A DNA stretch of 42,520 nt from contig CABQND010000008.1 in the NCBI GenBank assembly GCA_902465495.1, positions 1 through 42,520 of the forward strand, written 5' to 3'. The notes beneath the pieces were generated by a model. That model ran no database searches. It was given only the letters and a program-made list of their open reading frames with translations, and was not told the DNA's origin. A program made the position numbers and the translations under genes. Source of the DNA: an uncultured Eubacteriales bacterium. Its GTDB lineage: Bacteria > Bacillota > Clostridia > Christensenellales > Borkfalkiaceae. Below, one piece after another: positions 9,143-18,758 of this stretch (position 1 is its first letter; the number at the start of each line of letters is the position of its first letter).

Positions 9143-10561
9143 TTACATTTTAGAGAAATCGTAAGCTTCGTTATATTTCTTTTGCTGTTCCTCGATAATC
9201 GCCGTATCCTGCGTATCAGTATTGTTTTTTAGCGCGTCGGAAAGGATTTGCCCGAAACAAGCAGTCATAGTATTTGCCAGCGGAGTATTTCCAAGCCCTT
9301 CAAGTTTGCTTATATCGGGATAAAATTTAGAAATATAATTCTGCACGAAATCGTTTTGCTGATATGCAGAGTCGCCGTTAATAGTGTTCGATAAACTTAT
9401 ATGACCGGCTTCCGCCCAGCTTGCACCTACCGTTCCCGTTTCGGTAAACCATTTAATAAATTCAAGTATTGCAGCTTTTTTATTGATGTCGGTAACGGTT
9501 GTACTCATCATAAACCCGTGCGAATCGCAAAAAATTTTTTCCGCATTCGGAGAATTCGCATCCATTGCAAACAGCTTTGATGTACTCATTGCGCCGATAT
9601 CTTCCGTTTTTACTTGTGCAAGCGTCTTATTGTGTGCTTTTGCATAGTTCGTCATGATTTCGGTAACTTCCCACGGAGTAACGATATAGAACACCGCTTC
9701 GTCCGCAACGAATTTTGCAGATACCGCTTCTTTAGACAGTCCCTTTTGCATTAAACCCTTTGTTGAAAGTTCCCTTATCGAAGTAATCGCTTTTTTCATT
9801 GCGTCTAGATTGTTTGCATTGCTCGACCATTCCGCATGATTATCGGAAGCATACATCGTACCTCCGTTCTGTAAATATGCCGTGGGGAAAATATAATCGC
9901 GGGTCGATCCGTCTGTCGTTGACATAAGTATGGGTTCTTTCCCTTCGCCCGCTTTTGCGGCTTCGCACACAGAAAGCCACTCGGACCGGGTTACGGGCAC
10001 GGTTTGAGAATACCTTGCAAGCAAAGTTTTATTATACAAAATAATCGTACTTTGCGCGTCGGTGGGAATGGAATAAAGCGAACCGCTCTTGCCCAAATCG
10101 GAGTATTTTGAAAAACCCTGTGCAAAATCTTTCATATCAATAGTTATACCCGAAAGTTCAATCGCTTCGTCAAACGGCTGAATAAGTTTGTTGTCAAGAT
10201 AGTTTAAATGCCCCGATGAGTGCGACATAATGAGATCGGGCGGATTAAGTCTGTTTTTAATTTGCCCCTGTACCGTTTCGTCGAACGTATCGTTATAAAG
10301 CGTATCGACCACCACGTTAATTTCGCCGCGGTGAGCCTTATTGAAAGACTCTATCATTTCCAGAAACGGCTGTTTGTCGGTACCCGACACTACGCTCATA
10401 AGTTTAAACTCGACGTCCTCGAAAATAACGTTGCCGCTCTCGTCTTTTTCAAGCTCACCCGTGGTAACCGGACCGTCATTTCCGCCGCCACAAGCCGCAA
10501 ACAAGAATGCACATGTTAGCGCGCAAACAGCACAGACAATAGCTAAAATTTTCTTTTTCAT
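9143..10561 (-). CDS. Extracellular sugar-binding lipoprotein (family 1 solute-binding protein)
   Basis: The N-terminus is a lipoprotein signal with the lipobox LFAACGGG, so the mature protein is anchored outside the membrane. The rest (472 residues in all) matches the MalE-like two-lobe binding proteins: EMIESFNKAHRGEINVVVDTLY, PDLIMSHSSGHLNYL, TDAQSTIILYNKTL, FIKWFTETGTVGASWAEAGHISLS and a closing helical region. It is directly upstream of the two permease genes and is the likely primary binding protein of this importer. Ligand specificity cannot be read from the sequence; oligosaccharides are expected from the neighbours. The start follows AAAGAGGTTAATTTT. Confidence 0.93.
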   Translation of the reverse strand: MKKKILAIVCAVCALTCAFLFAACGGGNDGPVTTGELEKDESGNVIFEDVEFKLMSVVSGTDKQPFLEMIESFNKAHRGEINVVVDTLYNDTFDETVQGQIKNRLNPPDLIMSHSSGHLNYLDNKLIQPFDEAIELSGITIDMKDFAQGFSKYSDLGKSGSLYSIPTDAQSTIILYNKTLLARYSQTVPVTRSEWLSVCEAAKAGEGKEPILMSTTDGSTRDYIFPTAYLQNGGTMYASDNHAEWSSNANNLDAMKKAITSIRELSTKGLMQKGLSKEAVSAKFVADEAVFYIVTPWEVTEIMTNYAKAHNKTLAQVKTEDIGAMSTSKLFAMDANSPNAEKIFCDSHGFMMSTTVTDINKKAAILEFIKWFTETGTVGASWAEAGHISLSNTINGDSAYQQNDFVQNYISKFYPDISKLEGLGNTPLANTMTACFGQILSDALKNNTDTQDTAIIEEQQKKYNEAYDFSKM

Positions 10562-10595
10562 AAAATTAACCTCTTTATATTTTTGTGAATATTTT

Positions 10596-12605
10596 TTACG
10601 CTTTTTTTATGCGAAGCACGAAACCGCCGTATTTATTTACTTGGAAAGTTTCAACCGAGGATGCGTTGAGCTGTTTTTGTTCTCTCGTAACAGACTCGTT
10701 GTCGTCTGGGACATCCGCAAAATAATCTGCTACATAATTTCCGCTTCCGAGAAAGGAGAAGTCAACCTTTATGGATTGCGCCGTAGTTGAATTTATGCAA
10801 GCGACAAACCATTCATCCCCCGCCTTTATCGCTGCGCAATAGTATTCGTCTGGCGCGCCGCCGAGGAATTTGATTTCATCGCGTAACACGGGCAAAGACA
10901 TATAATAGTCCTTTATTAATTCGTTGCGATATGTTTCGGCATAGTCGCCCATAGAGGGCATACCCGACTCAAACAATACCGCAAGCGCCATTTGATGCCC
11001 CATAGTTAACGCGTTGTTTCTCGGCGTTACGCAAGGCGTAAAGTCGCTAACGCCCAAAATATTTCTCGTAAACATATGGTTAACTGTAACAGTGCTATCC
11101 ACCTCAGCAAATTCGTTACCGTATATTCCCTCGCGGTTGATTACGTTGGGATATTTACGGCGTTCGCCCGTAGGCTTATTTGCTCCGTGCACATTTACAA
11201 CCATTTGTCTCTTTGCACACTCTTGATATACCGTTTCATACCATTTGATTGCTCCGATATCCTCACCTTGATGAGGAGGATCAGAAACGGTTTCGCCGCT
11301 AAAAAAGTCTATTTTTATTCCTGATGCGCCTATATCTTTCCACAAATCAAGTTTTTCCGTCAGAAAATCTATATTGCCCTTCGCAAACGTATTGTAAGCG
11401 TCGCACCAAACTATTACCTTAACGCCTATACTGTTTGCGTAGCTGATAAAATCGCGAATCTTTTGTTCGTCCTGCGCAAAGTTACTGTCCCAGTTGCCGT
11501 CAAGTATGGTATACTTCCAACCCATTTCAGCGGCTAAATCGGCATATTGTTTATGCAAATCGTAGTCAAGCTGGTTATCCGCACCGGGATATCTGAGCCA
11601 GTTAAACGCCGCAATACCTGGTTCAACCCAATCGTAATTATATATTTCTTGTTCATCTGCGGAAAGCTCGTCATAATTGTCGGGCTTCCAAGGCTCTACA
11701 TTGTCGTACACCTTTTCAACCATTTCGCTTTCGACTACGGTCGCTATATCTCCGACTATCCCCACTCTCCAAGGCGAAGTGAACGGATATGTGACTTTAT
11801 TATCGTTTTTCGCTATTCCCGCAGGGGTATGTACGGTTTGTAATATGCCCGTACCGTAATTTTCGGGTTGTTCTGCAAGAAACGAACCATAATAACCGCT
11901 GCCGATAAGATCCGACTCGGTAATAAGTGAATAGATATCGCTACCCGAAGCGTTATACAAAAGCGGCATCGCAAGTATCTCGCCGTCGAGCGACCTCATA
12001 CTGCGGTAAACGTAAGGATTTTCATAGGCAAAGAAGTCGCCCCTGTTGGGATCGCTGGACTTATAAGTCTGCGTCCAAAGTTGGGACTTATCGGGAAGTG
12101 CAAACTCCGTATTTTCGCTTAATACCGTCATCGTGCCGGATGATCCGTCTATTGCGCGGACGTTGTATCTGAATGCATAACCGTCGTCATACACACGTAT
12201 TATTACATCGAGATAAAATTCCCAAGCCTTAAACGTAAGCGTCGTTTCGTTACAATCATATACGACTTCCCGATGTTTACCTGATTTGTTTTCATATGAA
12301 CCCTGTACACGCTTAACACTGTCGTTTTCGAACGTCAGTAATCTGAAATCATCCTCTTCTATCGTAAATCCAAGGGTCGAGCTGTTCACAACCTGAACAC
12401 TGCCCTTTTTGACCGAATAACTCAGTTTACCGTTTCCGTCAAAGCACACCGAAGTAATTATAGAGCCGTCGGGTGATGCCACTTCCCAATTCCCACGATC
12501 CTTAGGCGAATCGGTAACGTCATACGAACAGCCGGCAAACCCGCAAGCCATTGCAAAGACAATGCCAGTCATTATCAAACAGATTATTTTCTTAAAAAAT
12601 TTCAT
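10596..12605 (-). CDS. Glycoside hydrolase family 97 lipoprotein (alpha-glycosidase type)
   Basis: A 669-residue exported lipoprotein (lipobox GFAGC near residue 23-27). It shows the GH97 pattern: an N-terminal beta-sandwich (SPDGSI, LSYSVKKG, TFKAWEFYLDVIIRVYDDGYAFRY), a TIM barrel with KYTILDGNW and GVKVIVWCDAY, and NREGIYGNE, then a small C-terminal beta domain (DEWFVACIN to FVLRIKK). The residue in GIKIDFF is Asp (about D433 from the chosen start), as in the retaining alpha-galactosidase branch rather than the inverting alpha-glucosidase SusB branch; that substrate call is inference. GH97 is best known from Bacteroidetes. ATG 12605 was preferred to an in-frame GTG at 12614 because of GGAG spacing. 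It would trim alpha-linked residues outside the cell. Confidence 0.88.
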   Translation of the reverse strand: MKFFKKIICLIMTGIVFAMACGFAGCSYDVTDSPKDRGNWEVASPDGSIITSVCFDGNGKLSYSVKKGSVQVVNSSTLGFTIEEDDFRLLTFENDSVKRVQGSYENKSGKHREVVYDCNETTLTFKAWEFYLDVIIRVYDDGYAFRYNVRAIDGSSGTMTVLSENTEFALPDKSQLWTQTYKSSDPNRGDFFAYENPYVYRSMRSLDGEILAMPLLYNASGSDIYSLITESDLIGSGYYGSFLAEQPENYGTGILQTVHTPAGIAKNDNKVTYPFTSPWRVGIVGDIATVVESEMVEKVYDNVEPWKPDNYDELSADEQEIYNYDWVEPGIAAFNWLRYPGADNQLDYDLHKQYADLAAEMGWKYTILDGNWDSNFAQDEQKIRDFISYANSIGVKVIVWCDAYNTFAKGNIDFLTEKLDLWKDIGASGIKIDFFSGETVSDPPHQGEDIGAIKWYETVYQECAKRQMVVNVHGANKPTGERRKYPNVINREGIYGNEFAEVDSTVTVNHMFTRNILGVSDFTPCVTPRNNALTMGHQMALAVLFESGMPSMGDYAETYRNELIKDYYMSLPVLRDEIKFLGGAPDEYYCAAIKAGDEWFVACINSTTAQSIKVDFSFLGSGNYVADYFADVPDDNESVTREQKQLNASSVETFQVNKYGGFVLRIKKA

Positions 12606-12623
12606 TGTAGACACTCCTTTCGC

Positions 12624-14426
12624 TTAACGGGCATCAATAATGCTTTTTTTGAGATATGCCGTCATAGCTGCAAGATCAGATTCTGTCAACCGCGTTTCAC
12701 TATTTACCGCTCGTAGAATATTGCGCTCAAACGCAAAATCATCCAATACAAGTATAGTTTTGTACGATCCATCAAGCGTATAGAAGTTTTCGGGGTTGCC
12801 TGTCTGCGTCAACAGCGAAACAACCGGATCGTTCGATTTTTTAAATTCTTCGCTCTCTACCACCGACTTACGGACGGGATACCAACCGTTTTTCGCAAAC
12901 ACTTGCGAATTTTTGCTTACATAGTCGGCGAATACGCCCGCTGCGGCAAGCTCGGTTGTGGAAAGATTCTGCGCCCTATAAAACGCCAGTCCCAAAGAAT
13001 GGACAGGGATACGGTCTTTATACTTGCCGTCGGCAAACAAGCCCGACAGTGGCATAACACCTACGTTTTCGTTGTCAACCAAATAATTTGGAAGTACCGA
13101 CGGCCAACTTACCACGCCAAAAAATGCATTGCCGTTGTTTACGTCGTTCGTGCCTTTGTCAAACTTTTCAAACGCCTCGTCGCCGTAAAATTCGCCGTGA
13201 TATTTACCGGTCTTTCCAAACATTTCATATGTATTGGTCAACGCCGTTTGGGCATCTGTTAAAGAATCCCAGGTATTTTGTATCTTTCCGTCCTTAAACT
13301 CGAAATAGTCAACTCCGTTCTGCGCAAACGCAGCATAACTCGTTGCTTCAAGATAGGTTGCCGAAGTATTTGACGTAATACCCTTGAAATTCGGATTTGT
13401 GACGCTTTCACCCGCATATACCTTTTCGATTAGCGCGCCGAATTCGGCATAGGTTGAAGGGAGCGGTTTGTCCTTGTTATAATTCTCCATCAATGTCTTG
13501 TTGTAGACAAGGTAAGGAACGCCTGCCGCAACGGGTACTGAAGTCAGCCTGCCGCCCACATAACTGTCCTTAACCGCATTCGCATACCAATCGTCCGCCG
13601 AATACTCTATGCCAGCAAGGTCGTATATCTCGTCAATACTATAATACATTTCGTCCGTTTCGTTTTTATTGGGTGTCTTTTGAAAGCGCAGGGAAAAGAA
13701 ATCCTGATTGTATAAGTCGTAGGTAACGTTTACGTTGATTTTCCCCTTGTAGGCGGGGTCGCTGTTGAATTGTTTTGCAAGATTCCATAATGCATTGTTA
13801 TTATTTTCGGAATCCCACCCCGCGCCTAGCCAAAGATTTACCGTTACGTTTTCAAACACGGGTTTACCGTCGGAGTCGAATTTCATTGAATTGTCGCGTT
13901 TATATCCTGCATAAAGAGTAGTGTCGCCATTTGCGGTGTCGGTTTCAAAATCCCATTTTTGAGTACATTTTTTATCTTTATACCAACCCGTAAAGATATG
14001 CCCCAAACGTGAAACTTCGGGAGCGAGAACTTCGTCAACCGTCTTACCCTTTTGGCTTTCTATTACGGTATTATAATGTTTGCCGCCGTAGTTTTCGTCA
14101 AAGGAAATCAAAATGCAGTCGTTCTTTTCCCACTTGGCATAAAGCGTAATATCATCCTCTATAGGTTTTCTGAAATTGAATTTTTGGGTGCAGGCTTCGT
14201 CGAGATACCACCCGACGAGATTATACCCCGCTCTGTCCGCGTTCCAGCTTGTCGTCTTTGCGCCGTAAGGAACTTCCATAATGCGCGTTGCACCGCCGTC
14301 GTAATTTAAATTGTACACAATACTGTACGTTTCGTCCTGCTTACTGCACGCGGCAATCGAAATTGTCCCCACTGCAAATATTAAACAGAAAGCGAAAAAC
14401 AGAACTCTTTTAATGACTTTTTTCAT
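12624..14426 (-). CDS. Solute-binding lipoprotein with two N-terminal InlB B-repeats
   Basis: Lipobox SIAACS gives membrane anchoring. Residues about 35-103 and 104-180 are two Listeria-Bacteroides (InlB B) repeats, each ending in a GWYxDxxCTQKxxF...TLYAxW/Y motif. From about 190 (FENVTVNLWLGAG, NLAKQFNSDPAYKGKINVNVTYDLYNQDF) to the end is a MalE-like solute-binding fold with GVPYLVYNKTLMENYN, VGVMPLSGLFADGKY, GLAFYRAQNLSTTELAAAGVFADYVSKNSQVF and NGWYPVRKSVVESEEF. Joining InlB repeats, usually found in surface adhesins, to a binding protein is unusual and may reach through the cell wall. This locus thus has two binding proteins for one permease pair. The start follows AAAGGAGGGGCGTAG. Confidence 0.9.
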   Translation of the reverse strand: MKKVIKRVLFFAFCLIFAVGTISIAACSKQDETYSIVYNLNYDGGATRIMEVPYGAKTTSWNADRAGYNLVGWYLDEACTQKFNFRKPIEDDITLYAKWEKNDCILISFDENYGGKHYNTVIESQKGKTVDEVLAPEVSRLGHIFTGWYKDKKCTQKWDFETDTANGDTTLYAGYKRDNSMKFDSDGKPVFENVTVNLWLGAGWDSENNNNALWNLAKQFNSDPAYKGKINVNVTYDLYNQDFFSLRFQKTPNKNETDEMYYSIDEIYDLAGIEYSADDWYANAVKDSYVGGRLTSVPVAAGVPYLVYNKTLMENYNKDKPLPSTYAEFGALIEKVYAGESVTNPNFKGITSNTSATYLEATSYAAFAQNGVDYFEFKDGKIQNTWDSLTDAQTALTNTYEMFGKTGKYHGEFYGDEAFEKFDKGTNDVNNGNAFFGVVSWPSVLPNYLVDNENVGVMPLSGLFADGKYKDRIPVHSLGLAFYRAQNLSTTELAAAGVFADYVSKNSQVFAKNGWYPVRKSVVESEEFKKSNDPVVSLLTQTGNPENFYTLDGSYKTILVLDDFAFERNILRAVNSETRLTESDLAAMTAYLKKSIIDAR

Positions 14427-14439
14427 CTACGCCCCTCCT

Positions 14440-17400
14440 TTAATTATTTCCGACAGCAGCCGACCATTTAATGTTTGTGTACTCACCTTCGCAGTTTACC
14501 GTCTTTATGACTACAATTGCAGGGCTGTTCGCAGCGCCGAATTCTTTGACCTCGGTACCTGTCCAAGACTTGTCGTGAACAAGCTCATATTCTCCGTCTT
14601 CGTTCAACTTCCAAGCCTTAAAGGTTATCGTTGTGCTTTCGGCATTAATTTTGCGGCTTACCGCAAACTTAAAATGACCTGCATAATTTTCATCATACAT
14701 CCACGCTCCGCCAAGATCGCTGTTTGTATCAACATTGATGTTCGCGCTTATACAGATATTATTATCACCGTTTACTTGAGCGGAGGTAATGAATTTGAAA
14801 CCCCAATCGCTGTTTTCCGCCGTTCGTAACTCAACGCTCATATATTTGTCCCAATTTCCTCCCGTAGTGCCTTCTGCAAATTCAAATTCCCACTCAAACG
14901 TAAAATCACCGTCAAAGTTGATATTTGGTGTAACAACACCTGCATTTTCGCCTTGAACCGCGCCTGTGAACGTGAAGTTTGTACCCTTGCTTGCATCCGC
15001 AGAACTTGAAATATGCTCGCTTGCGCTGTTGGTTTCTTCCCACCAACTGTCATATCTGTATTCACCCAAAAGATCACTGCCGTTTTGGGTCAAAGCGTTA
15101 AATTTTGTCTGCGCCGCGTCTCCCGAAACATAATTCATTGCGGTTATTTGAGTACCCGATACGGCATTTTTTTGGAACACGCCTACAACCATATCCTTTC
15201 CGTTATAGTCCTGTGCGGTAAAGCCCATAACAGCCTGCCCATCTATCAGCATATAGAATATATCGTTTACGCGGGCAAGCGCTATCGTCACTCTGCCTTC
15301 CGCCTTTTCGGTAATTTTCTGTCCGTATTGGAATACGTTGCGGCACCAGAATTTCGTCGATTTTACGTCCGTCCAATTCTCTTTCGTCGTATCGAAATCT
15401 ATAACTTTAACGGCTCTATGCCATTCTTCGGTTATTATGCCTCTGTCGGTCATTACAGCAAGGTAACGGTTAGGGACAGTCGGGTCTGCGGCGTATAAAC
15501 CGTAAAAATTTTCGTTTCCGCTCTGCGGCGATATCACAAACGTAGCCTCCGCATAGAAGTTTTTATCTGCCGCCATATTGAATTGCGCATATGTATTTTT
15601 GGTCGTGTCAAGAGTTATGGTCTGCTTTTCGTCGTCAATGCAGTCGGTATTTTCAATATACTGAACTTTGACTTCATCCCCCTCAGCAAATATGGAAGAG
15701 ATAACCTTTCTATATACATATACTGCGACACTAACTTCATCCGCGCCTTGATACGAATAAGTAACTATATATTTGCCCGATTGCGTTGCGGTAAATATGC
15801 CGGTCGAAATATTTGCATTTTCGCAGGTTATTAGTACTTCGGGATTTTGAACCTCATCGCCCTCTACGGATATTACCGTATATTCCGGCAAAATTATTTC
15901 ATCGCCGACCATACCGTAAACGGGGGATGAATCTTCAAGAGATAAAACCGGTTTATCCGCAGTAACCGTTATTTCGACGGTATCTTTTATATCGCCTACG
16001 CTGATTATAATCGTCGTTCTGCCAGAGCCTATTGCAGTAAGCGTATTACCGTTAACCATTATAACGTTTTCGTTGCTTGACGTTATTTTGACATCCGTAT
16101 TGTTTGCATCGTAGATGTCCGAAGGCGCATACGCTATCTTGACGTCACGCGATTCGCCAGCCGAAAGTTTCCATTCCGCCGTGAGCTCATCTTTGTTCGT
16201 TATGGTTATGCTGTCAAGCTTGGGCGTGACGGTAATTTCAACTGTATCGATATAATCGCCGATTTTAACGGTTATAGTCGCCGTTCCTCTGCCGACGGCC
16301 TTAATTTCCTCTCCGTTTACCGATATCACGTTTTCATTGCTTGAAATTACCGTCACTGGACCTTCAAGCCTACCGGCTAACATCGTTTCAACCTTTCTGT
16401 CGGCTTCGCCCACTGTCCACTTTTGCATGAGCGCAGTTTTGTTGCTTATTTCAACTCCGTCTTGGGGAATTGACCATTTTACGTTGAAATATGTCCCTTT
16501 TACGCCCTTATTTTTCCAAAGAAGAATTACGGGTTCACACGGGCTCTTCCAATTATCGAGGCCATAATCGTCGTATTTCCAAACAGATCTTTCCGTGCCG
16601 TCGGCGCGCTCTATCGTAAAGGTATATTTTGCAACAGGCCTACCGTCCGCCGTTTGTGCACAGATACGTGTAACGCGATATCTCAAACTATCATTGTTGG
16701 AATACCATTCCTTACCGCCGGGCGACATTGTGGGGTGTTCCCAATCCCAGTCGTCGGGCTTGTCTTTGCTGAAACATTTTACCATTGCACAGATATCGTT
16801 TCCGTCGGAACCGTTCTGTCGCATACTGCCGAATAAGAAGGCGTATTTGTTAGAATAGTTGGAACCCCAAGAACTGTTTTCATCGCGTAAGTGCCTTACT
16901 TCCAAGCCCATAAACCTGTCCCAGTTTCCCGCGGCGGAAGCATCATCGAATTTATATTCCCACTCGAACGTAAAGTCCCCGTCAAAGAAAATATACGGCG
17001 TAACGATACCTTTATTTTCACCTGTAAGCCCATCTGTATCAAACGTATAATTCGTGCCCAACTCTGAGGAAGAAGAGTAAGTAATATGCTCACTTGCCTC
17101 GTTTTCGTTCATCCACCACTCACTTGGCGCATACTCGCTGAACATCTTGCTGCCGTTGTCCGTCAACGAATTGAATTTGGTTTGCGCTTCCGAACCGTTG
17201 AGCCAAACCATATTTTTAATATCCGTTTTAATGCTGCTCTGCTGGAAGAATCCGGGGACGGTATCTTTGCCCTGTAAATATTGGTTGGTAACTGCACATA
17301 CATAGTCGTCATTTACGAAAAAATAGAAGAAGTCGCCTATTCTCGCCGTGGCCATTTTGCAAGGGAATGACTCAATCTTATCCAGACCACGGAAACGGTT

Positions 17401-18705
17401 AAGCCCGTAAGAATACAAAATCTGAGTCTTTGGATTATTACCCTGATGCAACTGCCAGCAGTCCATATCGTTTACTATGTCGATATCCTTGATTCTGAAA
17501 TCTCTTGCCCCGCTGTAATATCCTTGTTCTTCACCCTCTTCAGGGTCACGAGTAACCGCCGCGCCCCTATCCATATACGCGGTAAGCCAACGGGTAGCAT
17601 CGCCTTTAACCGAATGTGTCATGCCGTAGAAAGTGGACCAGTCCGCCTTGCTTTCGGAATCAATTATAAATTCCGCATAATATATTTGTGAGGGTTGCAT
17701 ATCAAAGGATGCGAAAGTTGCGTCCCATCTGTCGAAAGTCGCTACCTGCTTTTCGTCATCAGTGAATTGTTTGCTTTCTTCGTAGCTCTCGTAACCGATA
17801 TTGCCGTAACCGTTATAGTCGGCAAAAATCTTTCTGTAGACTTTTATTATAAGATTAACCGACGAAGTTAAAGAGCCGTCTCTGGGATCGGTAACTTCGA
17901 GTTCTATCTCATATTCGCCCTTGTTCTCCGCCGTAACCGACATACTTTCTCTGTCAAATTTTAGCCCTGAAGAACAGGTCGATTGCACGTTTTCGTGCAG
18001 GTCGATACCGTCGCAGGAAAGCGCGGCGACCGGCAACTTAATTTCGCTGTTCGTAACGCCGTCTACGACCGCTCCGTCCTCTACCCCGAATGACGGTGCC
18101 TCAAGATTAATCACGTTGATGTCAATAGTATCCGAATAATTGCCCGCCTTGACGGTGATAGTTGACTCACCTAAACTTTCGGCTTTCAACTTTTTTCCGC
18201 TAACCGAAACGACACCCGTATTACTTGAAGTGATTTCAATGTTTAACTTATCGATGTCCACCACGTCGGGCTTTATCGAATATTCGAGAGTGCGTTCTTC
18301 GCCTATTACGATATTACGCAATTCGCCTCTATTGGTTATAGAAATCTCTTTAAGTGACGGCTTTACCGTGATGTTAACGCTGTCTGTTTCATCGTTTGCG
18401 CGCACTACGATTTTTGCAATACCAACGCCGGCGGCTTTAAGCGTTTTACCCTCAACCAAAACTACTGCGGGATCGCTTGACGTAACATACACATCATCCG
18501 CCGTCAATTCGGGCGGCAACGTCAGTTTTACTTCCCGGTTCTCTCCATCCTCAAACCAATCGGCTTGAAGCTCGGCTTTGTTGGCTATCTGTAAAGCCGT
18601 AGTGGCAACGTACTTGTTGTTATTTTTACAACCGACGATGCCGAATGCCAGACACAAACACGTTACAATTGACAAAATAACCAACCAAATACTTTTCTTG
18701 TTCAT
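14440..18705 (-). CDS. Giant surface lipoprotein with a duplicated Ig-like plus lectin-like module
   Basis: A 1421-residue lipoprotein (lipobox FGIVGC). It is made of two copies of one module of about 700 residues (roughly 35-750 and 750-1421). Each copy holds two bacterial Ig-like (BIG2) domains, recognised by ITSSNxxVxxVxGxxLxAxGxGxxTIxV patterns, a further Ig/cadherin-like domain ending in VYRK, and two concanavalin-like beta-sandwich segments. Matching landmarks are AQTKFNSLTDNGS and AQTKFNALTQNGS, NEASEHI and NSASEHI, and FDGDFTFEWEY and FDGDFTFEWEF. No catalytic motif was recognised, so glycan binding at the cell surface is the likely role (inference). It lies between the AraC gene and the binding proteins. 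The start follows CAGGAGGAAAGT. Confidence 0.85.
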   Translation of the reverse strand: MNKKSIWLVILSIVTCLCLAFGIVGCKNNNKYVATTALQIANKAELQADWFEDGENREVKLTLPPELTADDVYVTSSDPAVVLVEGKTLKAAGVGIAKIVVRANDETDSVNITVKPSLKEISITNRGELRNIVIGEERTLEYSIKPDVVDIDKLNIEITSSNTGVVSVSGKKLKAESLGESTITVKAGNYSDTIDINVINLEAPSFGVEDGAVVDGVTNSEIKLPVAALSCDGIDLHENVQSTCSSGLKFDRESMSVTAENKGEYEIELEVTDPRDGSLTSSVNLIIKVYRKIFADYNGYGNIGYESYEESKQFTDDEKQVATFDRWDATFASFDMQPSQIYYAEFIIDSESKADWSTFYGMTHSVKGDATRWLTAYMDRGAAVTRDPEEGEEQGYYSGARDFRIKDIDIVNDMDCWQLHQGNNPKTQILYSYGLNRFRGLDKIESFPCKMATARIGDFFYFFVNDDYVCAVTNQYLQGKDTVPGFFQQSSIKTDIKNMVWLNGSEAQTKFNSLTDNGSKMFSEYAPSEWWMNENEASEHITYSSSSELGTNYTFDTDGLTGENKGIVTPYIFFDGDFTFEWEYKFDDASAAGNWDRFMGLEVRHLRDENSSWGSNYSNKYAFLFGSMRQNGSDGNDICAMVKCFSKDKPDDWDWEHPTMSPGGKEWYSNNDSLRYRVTRICAQTADGRPVAKYTFTIERADGTERSVWKYDDYGLDNWKSPCEPVILLWKNKGVKGTYFNVKWSIPQDGVEISNKTALMQKWTVGEADRKVETMLAGRLEGPVTVISSNENVISVNGEEIKAVGRGTATITVKIGDYIDTVEITVTPKLDSITITNKDELTAEWKLSAGESRDVKIAYAPSDIYDANNTDVKITSSNENVIMVNGNTLTAIGSGRTTIIISVGDIKDTVEITVTADKPVLSLEDSSPVYGMVGDEIILPEYTVISVEGDEVQNPEVLITCENANISTGIFTATQSGKYIVTYSYQGADEVSVAVYVYRKVISSIFAEGDEVKVQYIENTDCIDDEKQTITLDTTKNTYAQFNMAADKNFYAEATFVISPQSGNENFYGLYAADPTVPNRYLAVMTDRGIITEEWHRAVKVIDFDTTKENWTDVKSTKFWCRNVFQYGQKITEKAEGRVTIALARVNDIFYMLIDGQAVMGFTAQDYNGKDMVVGVFQKNAVSGTQITAMNYVSGDAAQTKFNALTQNGSDLLGEYRYDSWWEETNSASEHISSSADASKGTNFTFTGAVQGENAGVVTPNINFDGDFTFEWEFEFAEGTTGGNWDKYMSVELRTAENSDWGFKFITSAQVNGDNNICISANINVDTNSDLGGAWMYDENYAGHFKFAVSRKINAESTTITFKAWKLNEDGEYELVHDKSWTGTEVKEFGAANSPAIVVIKTVNCEGEYTNIKWSAAVGNN

Positions 18706-18729
18706 ACTTTCCTCCTGAAATTATTTTTT

Positions 18730-18746
18730 CAGATTATTGTAATCTG
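18730..18746. promoter_or_regulatory. Inverted repeat upstream of the giant lipoprotein gene
   Basis: A perfect 7-bp inverted repeat CAGATTA/TAATCTG with a TTG centre lies 24 bases upstream of the start codon and just after the AraC stop codon. It lacks a T-tract on the minus strand, so an operator or mRNA stem is more likely than a terminator. Confidence 0.35.
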
Positions 18747-18758
18747 TAAAATTCTAAA

